DNA from: Solea solea
Lineage: Eukaryota > Chordata > Actinopteri > Pleuronectiformes > Soleidae
Length of the DNA stretch: 64,000 bases
Reading direction: 5' to 3'
Assembly: GCF_958295425.1 (NCBI RefSeq)
Contig: NC_081136.1
Coordinates: 29,502,077 to 29,566,076 of the forward strand
Part shown: in pieces, positions 1 to 13,200 of the stretch
Position numbering within the stretch: the stretch's first letter is position 1
Layout of the letters: every line of letters starts with the position of its first letter
The notes under the pieces: model-generated
Told to the model about the DNA's origin: nothing
Databases searched by the model: none
Seen by the model: only the letters and a program-made list of their open reading frames with translations
Position numbers and translations under genes: made by a program

Positions 1-2252
1 AAAATTAAGATTAATAGATGTTGTCCACACAGATAAATGGTGCACATGAAACGTAAATTAGATCTGGTCTTGAGTGCTACTCATTATCTACAAAATTAAA
101 TTAAGTACCTCTGCTTTGTGATGAAAGCTTTCTTTCTTTCTTTTTTCCTCCCTTTTTCGGGAGATCAATGTCAAATTCGGATACGTGGCAGGAATGTGCT
201 TTTGCGAGCAAAGTCGTTTGAATTATGTATGCCGGCGTACTTTGGTAAAAGACCTGCAGCTTTAAACCATTGAGGCAAATCAGGCATTCAGATGGATCAA
301 TGTCTTTAGGGGACAGTAACTCAGTAGCTTACATCCAAGTGTTTGTGATTAAAGTCATACTGCAGCCAAGGACGGGAGAAAACTGTAAAATAATTCACGT
401 GCATATGCGTTTATGATGTGTGTTCTAGTGTGTGTGTGTTTGCACTGGGTGAGTGCGCATAAGCCTGTCAAAAACAAGCCTGGGAGCAAACACGTACAGG
501 ATGGAAGCATTTAGAGAGAGTACAGTTAACTAGGGCAACACGCTGCTTTCTGTCAGCGAGGTTTGTCTTTGATTAAGAAAAATCCTCCAAAATGGCACCA
601 AACAATGTAAAGCTTCTACACATCTGCTTCACTTTTTAGCAGAACAGCGCAACTGAATGTGTTATCTGTTACTGCATCTGGTGACACGCGTGCTATTTAT
701 GATAATACTGACTAATCAGCTGAGGCAGAAGAAGAAGAGGAAGAAGCTGACAAACAAGACACAAGAGAACAGTCATGTAAGTAGTTGCTTCATATTCCTA
801 TTTCAGTGTCATTCTCCTGGTTTATCAGGAATCAATGCAGACTTTTGTTGCGTTTATCAGCGCAGAACTGCAAACGTTTCACACTTTCGCTCCAGATTTT
901 TCTAGATACTGCAGTTTTGTTACGAGTAAAACATAAATTGCAGAATGCGCTAAATGGCTTTGTGTCATTCTGCTTAAATATTGCATCCCTTCAAGCTTAT
1001 GAGAGATTATTCATGATAATTTAACATACTGGAACTGCATGACTGCTCCTAAAGTAATTGTTAGCCTTCTGAGGGAAAAGGGAAAATAGGAGCTGACTCA
1101 GTGGATCAGTCCCGCAGATTCATGACATTACTATAGTTCCATTGTCCTTAAATAATAATCAGTCTTCTCCTCCCCTGAGCAGGCTGTGCTGCTCCTGTAA
1201 TAATGCACAAGGGCAATGTAATATAACAATGATCTGCTTTAAAGCTCAAAAAATTCTGAAAAAAAACAAAACTGCAGCAGGTTTGCAGCAACCATTCATA
1301 AACACATTTCACATTTTAAAATGTGTTAAAATAAATAACTTCTGTGATGAACTGCTGCTGATTGCTTAATGTTGGTTGCACATTTGCTCTGTAAACAGCT
1401 GCAAACAATCCCACACTGTTTAAATCCCAGCACTGTACTGTATGTCTCCACCTATTAATTATTATTTTTAAAAGCAACAATGTAAACACTGCAACTAATA
1501 ATTACAAATGCTGCAATTTAGCTGAAACTTTGTACTTTGGTTTCAAAGATACTACAACAAGTATGAGTTTGAAATTCTCACATTAGAATATAGAGTAGTT
1601 TTCATGGTATCTCACATGTTAATGCTCTAAAATGTTGTTAATAAAACTATGGCAGAGGAACTAATCGACTATACTTTAACATACATATTATACAAAGTAT
1701 TAAAACACAATATCTGATAGGGAAAAAGTGCAATTATGCATCAACACCCTTCATTCTGCCATATTTTGAAATAATGCTCAGATGTTCATCATCATCATCA
1801 TACTTTAAGTCACAGCAGACAGATCTCACTGCAGAACAAACCTCTCAACATTTCATGTGACATCTCTTAGACATTTCGAAGAACTCGACATACTAATTCA
1901 CCCACCAACCTGTTGCTAATGGAAACTGCTGATGCCAATCATTACAGATGGTGTGAACACATTCTATTTATATATGAAAAAATCATCTGAATGCCTTTCG
2001 CAACGGCCGGCTTCATGCGGACGCCACCACATAAAGAACGTTACACTCCACTAAACAGGAACCCCCACATGCACATGAACACGACTCACACTGACCACAA
2101 ACTAACAATTGCTCAGAAAAAAGATGGATGATGCGAAAGAGTTTGTCATTACCTAGAACCAAATGCCCCAAATTACAAAATTTGAGTCCCAAATGAGGGT
2201 CGGTGTGAGGCTGCAATGAAGCAAAGTAGATGAAACCATTACTGGTCCTTAC
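1..2252. other. dock4 intron 12, 5' part of intron (open at window edge)
   Basis: AT-rich sequence with no exon, RNA gene or clear transposon that I can support. The short open frames here have no recognisable similarity. The following DOCK4 exon (start of DHR-1) was looked for on the minus strand and not seen. Confidence 0.8.
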
Positions 2253-2341
2253 CTGTGTTGGAGCCAGACAGGTTGTACCTGGAGTTGGCCTTTTTGATGA
2301 TGTTTTCATGAATCTGGTACCACTCACTCTCTGTGTTACAC
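2253..2341 (-). CDS. dock4: dock4 exon 12 (last exon in window)
   Basis: 89 bases, residues 326-355, starting CNTESEWYQIHENIIKKANS and ending YNLSGSNT plus one base of Gly356. Acceptor CTACTTAG, donor GTAAGG. The next exon, expected to start the DHR-1 domain, was not found in 1-2252 and must lie to the left. Confidence 0.95.
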
Positions 2342-5300
2342 CTAAGTAGAAAATGGGTTGACCCACACATATTCAAGATTCAAGATTCAAAGTGTTTATT
2401 GTCATATGCACAGTAAAGAAACACGTTTCCCTGTACAATGAAATTCTTACTTTGCTGTCCACTCAAAAACACCAGCATAAAGAACATATGGGTCAATATG
2501 AGAAAAGACTTTGTATGGCCCTTTCAGACTCAAACCTTTAATAATAAATGTCTATCATAATCTTACTTAAAAATATGACATTGGCACTGTTTGCATTGCA
2601 CCTTGCACTCTGACCAGCTGGTTGCTTGCAATGTATAAAATGTGGTTACCGGGTATGAGTCATTCCTTGTCGGTTTGACTCTAAAAACAAACCCATTATT
2701 CGTGGTTTGTTTTTAAATAGGGTAAGAAACAGATTGTTATTTGCGCTGACGTCTGATGTCTGCGAAAACAATCAGCTGACGGCTTAAATGCTAGTTCTTC
2801 GGCTCTCACTCGTTTTTTTTTGCTGCAGGTCTCGAGAAAGCAGTTGTGTTTTCTTCTTAGCACTGAGTGTATTTGGCCAGCCGGACTGATCCGGTTATAA
2901 TTTAGGTCAAACTACTGTGTTAACACTGGCCTTTTCTGTCCTGAGGGACAGGTTGGATCACAAAATACTTCCACTGCTGCTTGTAGTGAGAAACAGCAAT
3001 TCGCTGTGAAGTAGAGGAAAATGTGCAACGTCTACCCTTTTGTTGCAAATTGCTTCTATTAATACAGCTGGCTACAAAAAGGTTCTGTAGCCACATAAAA
3101 GGGAATTCTAGCATATTGCTCCAAACATTTTGAAATCAAGTCTTACTGACTCTTTATTGGATGTTTTTTTATGTTTTAATAAAAATGTCTTCAGTAGAAA
3201 GGAGCTAATAGTGCCATGTTGGTTGTTTGCAGTGACTTACGCATAAACCTTGAGCAGGTGGTCATCCTTAGAGTCAGCAGTGAGGAGATCAGCGATGCTG
3301 ACGACGGCACACCCGAACGGCCGTCTGTACTGTACACTGCACAGATTCTTCTTCTCCCCTGCTGCCATCCTCCCTGCACGCACACAAAAACAAACAGGGT
3401 TTCCACAGATTCAAATCCACCCCGGAGGGCTCAGTAGAAAGAAGAGGCAGCATTGTAACTCTTACCTATTCTTACGAGGTGCACAACGATGTAGACGTCT
3501 TTTCGCAGGTCACTGCTTCCCAAATCCTGACCAAAGACACAGTAAATTCAGGTTCAATCAGTGCAAACAAGCTTCAGGGTGTTAACTCAGCTTTTAGCTG
3601 TCTAGAATTAATGAGTGGAGGGAGAGATTTACAAAAGTATGAAACACTCTCAGTCATCGTTGTAAACACAACATCCTGTTCACACAACTCACCACAAACA
3701 GCGTGCATTGTCTTTCTGTCTTCTCTGGCGACTTGGGCAAACCGCTCTTATTCAGCCTGACGAAGAATCTTTCACTGTACAAGAGGGGAAACAGAGAGAG
3801 GGAACACACATTGAGATGAATGGAGTCAGGAGAGACGGCTGAGTGTCATCTTTTACAACTGCATCCAAGCAAATCGGAACAGAAAAAAAAAAAAGTCAAA
3901 TGTGCTGAACTGTGGGCACGAGAGAATTCTCTTCATACTTCAAACTAAAGAATTATGAAACCCTGGTGACGGCTCGCAAGGCAGGAGAAAGACATGCAGA
4001 CGGGGATCACAGACAGAAGGATAGGAGGAGAATTACTGAACCAAATCTCTGCATCGCACCCAACAGCAAGTACATCCTCAGCAGCCCAATAAAACACTCA
4101 TTGTGTCGTCTGGTTTTTTTGATTCTCTGTGAGGCTTCTTTAGTGCAGAAAGTGGACTGTCAGCAAAGACGGTGAAGCGTGGCAACATAAAAAAAAAAAG
4201 AAGCTCAATTTCAGTCTTGTAACTGCCAGGCCAGATTTATAAATCATATGGTTGTGAAAGGGGCGAGGCAAACGTCACTATTAGCAAAATGAATACGGAG
4301 GAGATGTGAGAAAATAACCTGCTATAAACTTATTTTCAAAACGTACAGTATATGTATTATGAAGATTAACAAGAGTCAAGCTAATGTCAGTGCACAAAAA
4401 TAAAGTTAAAGTCAAGTCACTCTATTTCTAGAGCTAATGTAAAAACATCAATGGTTGACCAAAGGCAAAACAAAAAGGTTATTCTCACCCTGAAGTGAAG
4501 GTCAAGGAGAAGAGACGGGTCTTTTTAGAGTGATTGGAAACATTTAATGGTGGGGGGCAGATTTCAATTCAATGGGTAAATCGTTCCATAGCTTGGGGGC
4601 AGCTACAGAAAAAGCTTGGGTCGCCCAGGGTTTTTTAGTCAGGTTTTGGGCACATCTAAAAACACCTCAGAGCACGAGATGAGGTGTGAAGATGAAGGAG
4701 TTTAGAGAGGTAAGATGGGGCCAAACCATTAACCCTTTAAGTCTCGGTTCACTGAAATTTACTCAGGCACAATATTTCTATCACTGGTTATACATTCTCT
4801 GAGGTCCCTAGAACATGCATATGGACCTTAATCACAATCACAACACTGGTGTTAAAGTCTATGGAAATGTAAAAAAAAAAAAACCCACAGTGTTTGTATT
4901 GATATGTTCCATATTTTAAGTTCAAATTTGAGTGTGATGATGCAGCCGGATGAAAAATCACGCGTCCAAAATTGCATCCATCAAACATCAAGAGACGGTG
5001 AAGATGGAGCTTCCATTTGAGAGGACAGACACGACACTGCTATTCCGAGAGCTTTGATGTAAAAAGAAAAAGAAAAAAGAAAAGCAAAAGCAGCACAGAG
5101 ACCAACAAAAAAAAGGAAACAAAACCTGAGTTGGATATTTTTAACTTTCTCGGCAGTTAAACTTTAGAATATGACATTCAGGAGTGACACAATGCTATAC
5201 TGTCTCAAAATAGCCTGGTCTCAAATGCCCTATACACCCCTTGCGTGCATGTTGGGTATAAAGTAGAAAGGACAGACACAGATTGCATTTTCATTCTCTT

Positions 5301-8300
5301 TGTACTCTGCCCTCTCCCTGTCTCTCTCTCTCTCCCCCTCTATCTCACTCACACTCCGAGAGAAAGCGGAGGCATCCTGCTGGGCCCGTCTCATCCTGGC
5401 TGGTGAGCTGTGGGCTAATCCAGTTAGGTGACTTTCACAGTCCACAGATAAGCAGAGAGAAAACCTTGTAATGCACTAGCGCGTGATAATGAGCCAAGTC
5501 GTTGGCACGGCTAGAGCGGCGCCAGCTACAGTAGGTCCATTCACACCAGCACCCATTTAAACCGCCGCACACCCTAATATAAGTTCACTTGCTGCTACGT
5601 ACAGCTACAACGGATTAGGATGCTTTACCATAATCTGAGTCTGAAGGTATTTGTGAATGGAGCGCAGACGGAGCTCATAATGTGATTTCTCATACATGTA
5701 TTCCTTCAGCAGATTTCTTTCCTTTTTGATCAAACATACTGGATAAAAAGTCAGTTTGGGTTAGATACAGTTGTTGCTTATTTATGCCAGCATATAGAGC
5801 CAGATTCCTATGCATTAGACATGAGATTCGCACACATTGCTGAACCCTAATTAGCGCTCTATTGTTGAAACTCCATCTACCAATTACCAGCCTGCAAACA
5901 GAAGACACACAAACACAATCCCTCGCCCTCTGTTACGCACTCGCATCTGCAGCGTGTTGATCACCCGGACCAGCGTCCCCCAGTGGGACCTTATCTCCCT
6001 CTATCACCACTGGTATTAACATAACATGAATAGCCGATTTTCCTCCCTTATGAGGCCACACAGGGATAGCTCCCTGTCCTGATATCGATGATTGCATTAG
6101 GAGTTGAGTGCTCACCCGATGTGGGGGCAGGGGGGATCTGAACAGTGACTGACCGGCGTGTAAAATACTACATAAATTAACTGTAGTTGCTGCAAAGAAA
6201 CAAAAATGAACCCCTAAAGACCCTGTGGAAAGTCAAAAACAAAGTTCGCCAAGAGAGTGACACAAATACGATATAGGATTAGACAGAAAAAAGAGATGGA
6301 GGCAAACACAGAAAACACACACACACGTCCAGCCAACGCTGAGTGACCTTGTTGGGTATGAGGTGGAGGTCAAAGTGTTGGCGTGACAAAAGTTGAGTTT
6401 GGAGTCTGACTGCAACAGCCACAAAACCAACACAACACAAAAATTGAGAGGATTATGTGAGGATGCTACTGTGTTGCCCTGTGTGTGTGTGTGTGTGCGT
6501 GTCCTGATGAAGAGCCATTCAATGAGTCCGAACTGAACACAAAGAAGCTGCCATGGTGCACAGGGGCTGCTGGTGTTGGCATAGTACTGAGTCGACGGGT
6601 CGGACCCCCATCTGGTCTCTGACACACACACTCGTACATAAACCACCAGCACTGAGGGAAGCATCAAAATGGCTCCCTGCCAGACAGCTTGTGTAAATGT
6701 GTGTGTGTTTGTGTGTGAGTGTGTGTGTGTGAGTGTGTGTGTGTGTCTCTGTTTATGTGCGTGACCAGACAGTGAGAGACAACACATTGGCAAACTGCCA
6801 TTGTGAGATTTTCCTCAAAGACAACTGATGCGACTGCAACACAGACAAAAACTGGGCCGAGACTTTGTCTTTATTAGCTCGGAAACAAGATAAACCGTTA
6901 TGAGAAAAATTCAAGCTTTGTATCACGTCATTATTATGAGAATTGTCTTGGAAACATGAACTGAATTTCAAATTCCTTGTTGAGTGACAGAGGTTTTAGC
7001 TTAACAACCGAAGCAGAACTCATAAGGTTTCTGGGGAATGTACTGTATATCAGCTTCAAATGCATGAAGGCGTCTTGATAGCCTTTATACATGGCTAAGG
7101 GACTCAAAGAGGAAAACAGATAAAATAAAATAAAATAAAATAAAAACTAATTTTGAAACCACAGGATCATCATTATACACCAAGAAGAGGCTTGAAATAT
7201 TACTAATAATAACAGTATTTATATATATATGTATATATATATATATTTTAAGAATTTTCAGGTTGTTCATTATGTTTTGTAAAAAGATACTTAATTTAAT
7301 GTAAACTAAAGGGAAACATTTTGAGTGCTTGTTGTTAATAGGTTATTATTTGACTGGTCCGGCCCACTTGAAATCAAATTGTGCTGTATGTGGCCCCTGA
7401 ACTAAAACGAGTTTGACGCCCCTGTATAAAGGAAACCTGTTGGAATTTGCTAATTAAAAGCGTCTCTAAACTGGTGTCACTACATACGTGTGCTCAAAGT
7501 GCGTTCAAATGCAGATCAAGTTTTCTGTTGATGAACAACCCTACAGGCAATATTTAAAGAATTCCACATTAACCACGTTTTCAGCATCTTGTCAGGAATT
7601 CTGATGACGAATGACTCACGTTTCAGCACTCTGTGCAAAATCATAACAAAGTGTCACACCGATGTCACCCTTGTGCCTCTGATGTGACACCTTAGGGCGT
7701 AGAGTAGTGTCAAACACAAGTACGACTGATCAAAAGAAATTTTCGCGTTACCGTGCTAATTTCTCAACCCACTATTTCCCCTCCGCCTGGCGGCTCCCCT
7801 TGTTTGTGACACGGAATTTGCTTTGAACTATGAAACAGGAGAGCTTAAACACAGTCTTAACACAGTCTTCTGTCTGGCTGACGCCCAATCGGGAGCTTGT
7901 GGTGAGCATGTGTGTGTGTGTGTGTGCACTCGCATGCCAGTGATGTGTGCAGACTCAGGGTGACAGGTTCTTTTATGTGGACAGCAAGGGCACATTTTAT
8001 TTGAGAAAATAACACGGCCTTGCCCACTTTTATGTGTCCTAGTGCATTTTAACAACCTGTTCCAGTTAATAAATCTTCATGAATATAATAAGAGCAGGCT
8101 TTGTGACATGAGTAAAAGGGAAGCGATTAGAGACGTCCCCTCTCATCACCTGTGATCACTGCTCCTGTTGCAGTTCTGGAGCGTCTGCACCCAAAGACGA
8201 CAAACAAACACAAGACCTACAAAAAACTGATGAACACAATCATTTGAAGTGTGACTTTTTGACCATTGGACAAAAAAAATATTAACCAGAATAGCGGTGG

Positions 8301-10233
8301 TTCAAAATATCCATTTGGTTATATATTATTATCCTTCCTCATGCAATACGATAATCGATACACCAGGGCAAATTTTGATATATTAATCAACAAATTATGG
8401 TGCTCTAAAGTAAACTGTCACTACTTCATGTCTCCTCATGTTCCAAAACAACAAAAATCTCACTTTTAGCGATACAATGTAGGATTTCAATCTTCAAATC
8501 ATGTCTCCAAGATTATTTTGACGATACAGCCACTCACAACGGGGTGAGTGGCGCCTCTGTCAAAAGCCTGAGGAGGTCTGCATCGCTCAAATTGGCACTA
8601 AGTTCTGGTTTCAGGTCCATGCCACAAAAAGAACAGCAAAAGTACAACATGCGACTTCGTATCCTCCCTGCTCAAAGAAGAAAGCACACAAAATGACTCA
8701 TTCATCGAGTGGATGTCAAAAACCAAGTGGGTTAAGAAGAGTGATGGAATAAGAGGCTGGAGAAGGGGGAACATTGAGCCGGCTTTCACAGGCTAGCAGA
8801 GAGATACCGATACCGATCCAGGGCGACTGTTGGACTAAGTGTACATTGTTTGCTTGTCATCTTTAGTTACAGCGTTTGAGCTTGCTGTGTGTCAGGCCAT
8901 GTCATTGAAGTTCATAAATAAAGTGATTCAAACTATGTCCATACAACGAGCAATAGGTAATGTAAGCCGGGTTAAAATGCAAGCTGTGCAAACTAAAGTG
9001 CCATCATTCATTTTTTTCAGGGTTCATTTTCATTTCTAAAATCTTGAAAAATAAAAAAAATGCAATCCAATTTGTAAAAAATGCTACAACATAGGCTTTT
9101 ATCTACTCTTTACCTGAGTGGCCGATTCTCTCGTGCGTCGTAAATGTGGAAGTAAACTTCAAGCTCCTCCCCCAAATTGGCGCTCATCAGGCTCTTCACA
9201 TGGACAAACAAGTGATGGGTGCTCGCAGGCGCAGGCGTCTCTTTCTTACGATGCCGATGTTCCATCTAAGGGGGTCAGAGAAGACGGTCAGCACGAATCT
9301 ATTACTGTTCAAAGCCAGGACATTTTTAACATATAACAGTTACAATACAGTGATTCAAATATTGACAGAAAATAAAAACTGTAAAGTCCATAAGCTCTAA
9401 ATCCTGTGAGATCCTTAAATTCCCGATCAAAGCTCATCAAATGCAGTTAATGCTTGGGAAAAACCAACATGTGCTTACATCTCTCTAAATGCATTCAAGA
9501 GCTTCAGTCAAAGATTAACAATATCCATCAGAGACATCTCGCTGTTGGGAGGAGATGAGCACATTTATTTGAAGACAATAAGAAGAGCCCATATAGATTT
9601 TGCTGATATACATTGAGTTAATAAAGTGTGCAATATCACACTCTGTCAGCAGCACCGGGGGTGAAGATGTGAGACTTTCAGCTTTATTGTCTCACTGCTT
9701 CTTTGTTGCTATATTGGTGCAAAGGAGAGAGAAAAAAAGGCACAAAAGACACTTACATATTGCAGAGAATATCGATGTGCAAATAAACAAAACACGTTAA
9801 GTGCTGGCAGATTTATTTGCGCACAATGGAATCAATCACAGCCCATTAACCTGTAAAAAAAAGCGTTTACGAAATTGTATTTTATCCTATTATTGAAGTT
9901 ATTTTCTGTAAATATTGTTTTCTTGACACAAAGAAATAATGGTGTGTTTTGATTTGCATCCCTGTCGAATGTTTTTTTTTTAATCTCTGAGAAATAGGCA
10001 CAGAAGCAGCACCACTTATACTCCATATAAATAAAGAATCACAGCACTGACATGTCTCAGTGTCTGGCAGTGCAGCAGTGGCAGTGACTGATATTGCACG
10101 CTATACTAAGTCAGCCTATATCAAAAAGATCAATAAAGCTCCGACACACCACGGAGCAGCATTGTAAATACCATACACATCAACTCACATATCACAGCTC
10201 TGTTTATGAGAGGTTCATTCCTCATCTGCTGTC

Positions 10234-10270
<37 letters not shown>

Positions 10271-13200
10271 ACACACACACACACACACACAGACAAACAG
10301 AGTGAGAGCTCCAGATGGCTCATGGTTCTACCACCAAATGTGCCACATTCACTTCTGTATTAGGATGTAAAGAGATGGGAAGGGAAGTAAAAGGAGGACG
10401 AGTGAGAGTGTAAGTGAAGAAGATGCCGGGGTAGAGCGCAGTGTCAGAACCACCACAAAAATACACCGGTGAGTAAATAAAAAGCTGCTATAACCTGCTG
10501 CAGTGCTTTAATAGAACAAAATGGTCTGTATAAAAACAAGATTCTCCTTTCTAATAAAAGATTGTATGGCTGCACTTTGTTGTGGATGTTTAATTTAGTC
10601 TGGGTGGCGCTGGAAAAGAATATTTAAAGGATCATTTCAACATGCTGATTGCTGCTTGTGCCTTTCGGCTCTACACAACCCTTTCTGTGTTTCTCAGTAT
10701 AGCAGTATTTAGATCTTGCGTGTAGAGCTGCAACTAACATTTATTTTCATAATCAACTAATCTGTCGATTATTTTCTCGATTAATCGTTTGGTCTTCAAA
10801 CCTTAAAAAATGTTGGTTGGGTTGCGTCAAACCTGGAAATGATGATGTTCTTAAATGTCTTGTTTTGTCCACAAACCAAATGATTGACTTTTAATGATTT
10901 CTTTGCTATCCAGAGCAAAGAAATGAAGAAAATATTCACATTTAAGAAGCTTAAACAATTGGAAATCTTGTTTTAATCATGAAAAAAGCTTCAAACCGAT
11001 AATTCGAAATATAAAAATAGTTGTCGATTAATTTAGTAATCGATTAGTAATCGATTAACCGTTTCAGCTCTACTTGCATGCCACATCCCAAACCAGATGA
11101 CTTTTTCTCTTCGCAACAGGGCAGAGTTGGTTTTGATGCAGAATGACTACATCCTGAAAGGCTTAATTGATGCTGTAAGGTTATTTTCAGTGTGTCATTA
11201 AAGCTGCCCCGGCGGGATCAGAGTGTGGTTATATGGCAGCTTCAGTATGACTAGACAGGGTAGAATTGACGGCGGTAGCTTAAGGCTAGCCGCCCGGCTG
11301 GCTTGAGGTGGAGGAGGATGGAAAGAGATAGCTGAACACAGGAGGCATGACCATGTGCATGCTTGTCCAAACATCTTATTATTGTTCACTCTGTAATCTT
11401 TTTTTCCTACAGCAACATGAAGCAGCACCACCAGGAGTGATTTCAGAATACAGGGAGCTTCTTCTGAGGGAGAGGGGTCAAATTGAGGCCAAAGAGAAAC
11501 CTCTACACCCCCCCCCCCCCCCCCCCAGAGCTGCCTTTCACTCACTTCCACTTCACTATTTAAGCCTCATTGTATCCCTCTGTTAAGCTCGTGAAAAGAA
11601 GACCTGTGCAGGAAGCAGGAGATAAATGAATAGGTATCTCTTCAGTGAATTACTCAAAGATGAAAACTTTATCACCATAATGTATGTGGCCAGGCCTGTA
11701 CTATCTATCACCACTGTCTGTTCTGCCACTATTCACCATCAATGGGTCCATCATTTTGGTATTTAAACTCTCCATGGGTTAGATAATGCTTGAACTAGCT
11801 TCAAAAGTCCAAAGACGGCTTTGATACTTCCAGCCTTCTTCTTCTACTTAGAATTTCCAGCAGGCTGTTCACTGAGAGGTGTAATGCTGCCCTCCACAGC
11901 TCAAACTTCTTAATTAGAGTTCAAAGTTCTTCACAACCTTGGCTCTTATTTTACCCTACTTCAGAATTTTCACACAAGGCTGGGGACCAATTAGGGATTT
12001 GATAAAAAAAAAAAGAAAAAGATTTCTTCCCCTAACTTTAAACTACCAATTAAAATGATTCAAAGGCTTTTCAGGGGCCACATCAAAAGAGGCAAGAGCC
12101 AAAAAATGACCGTAAGAGGAGCTCCTGTACCTCTGTCACACGGATGTGATTTGGTGTTTGAAAAGGTCTGACAAACTGATGGTATTAAATATCCAGCAAA
12201 GACAAAGCGCTATTAGCATTTATTTGGAATCATTTGTTGTTTGTCTGTAGTCATAGTATCACTATATATTACAGAATTAACCTCTACGTTTAAATTTGAG
12301 ATTCTAGTGTGAAATGACTCTGTTTCTGTGCACAGACAGTCCCTCATCTCGCTCTTTATTTCTTCCTGGGAAGATATAAAGCACGACTCGTTGACACTAT
12401 GTGCTACATTTTCCCACAGTAACACCTGATTGCCCTATAAACACATGCACAGAAACACAACAAAGCAGACAAGAGGCTCACACACATGCACAGCAGGTGA
12501 TCTCTGTCTCAGTTTAATTAAGCCACACCGGAGCCACACAAAGAAGCTGCTCTCTTGCACAAAGATCGCGCTGAAAAATACATGGGCTTGATGTGACGTT
12601 GGTAAAGCCGTTGGTGTGTGTGTGTGTGTGTGTGTGTATCTGTATGTGATACAATTCTCCCCACAACATATCAGGGCAGAGAAGTGGTTGCCACGGTAAC
12701 AGTGGTTGGGGTTTGGAGAAAGCGGGAAGGGCGAAGTAGAGAGGGGAAAGGATGGAGAGTTTGGGGAGGAGAGATTTGTTCAATTTTTGCACATACAATG
12801 GAGAGGCACACGTGCTGAAACTTTGTCTTGCCAACATGACAATAAATAAGAAATGCTTTGAATTCCCATTGAATCAATTCACATGACAGTGTCAAACCGC
12901 GATGCCGGAGATTGTTTTGCTTACTGCTGTGTCACGGCTCAAGAATGAATGTCGCGGCTTTGAAGAAATACGGACAAAAAGTTCTTAAGGTGCTCAGAAA
13001 ACAAAGAAAATGCACACTGATGATTTTTCTTCTCTTTCTAAAAATCGGAATTGTGAAGTGAAAGGGGGTGAGGGTTTGATTTGGTCCATCAATTCACAGC
13101 ACTCCCTCTACCCACTGCCAGCTTTGGGAAAGAGGTTTCAAAACATCTCTTTCAGTGATGGATAGCCCCCCTCACATAACCTTGGAGCTTTGCTGGGGAA

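Larger units (their letters stand above)
3775..9113. other. dock4 intron 8
   Basis: 5.3 kb. Contains a possible old repeat near 4490-4720, GT/CA tracts near 6480-6745 and 7910-7926, a TAAAA repeat at 7121-7145 and a hAT terminus at 7340-7424. The 186-codon frame near 6233-6793 on the minus strand runs through CA/GT repeats and is not considered a gene. No exon seen. Confidence 0.85.

Noticed and set aside
1..2252. Search for the next DOCK4 exon (start of DHR-1)
   Set aside because: No minus-strand segment matching the expected sequence with splice sites was seen; it probably lies outside the window.
4728..5200. TTAACCCTTTAA start resembling a piggyBac-like end
   Set aside because: No second end or internal inverted repeat could be found.
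6233..6793. 186-codon minus-strand frame
   Set aside because: Its length comes from CA/GT repeats without stops (Thr-His repeats); no domain, and it lies in a dock4 intron.
8240..8560. Possible MITE with CGATAATCGATACACC-like sequence
   Set aside because: No terminal repeats or target duplication could be located.
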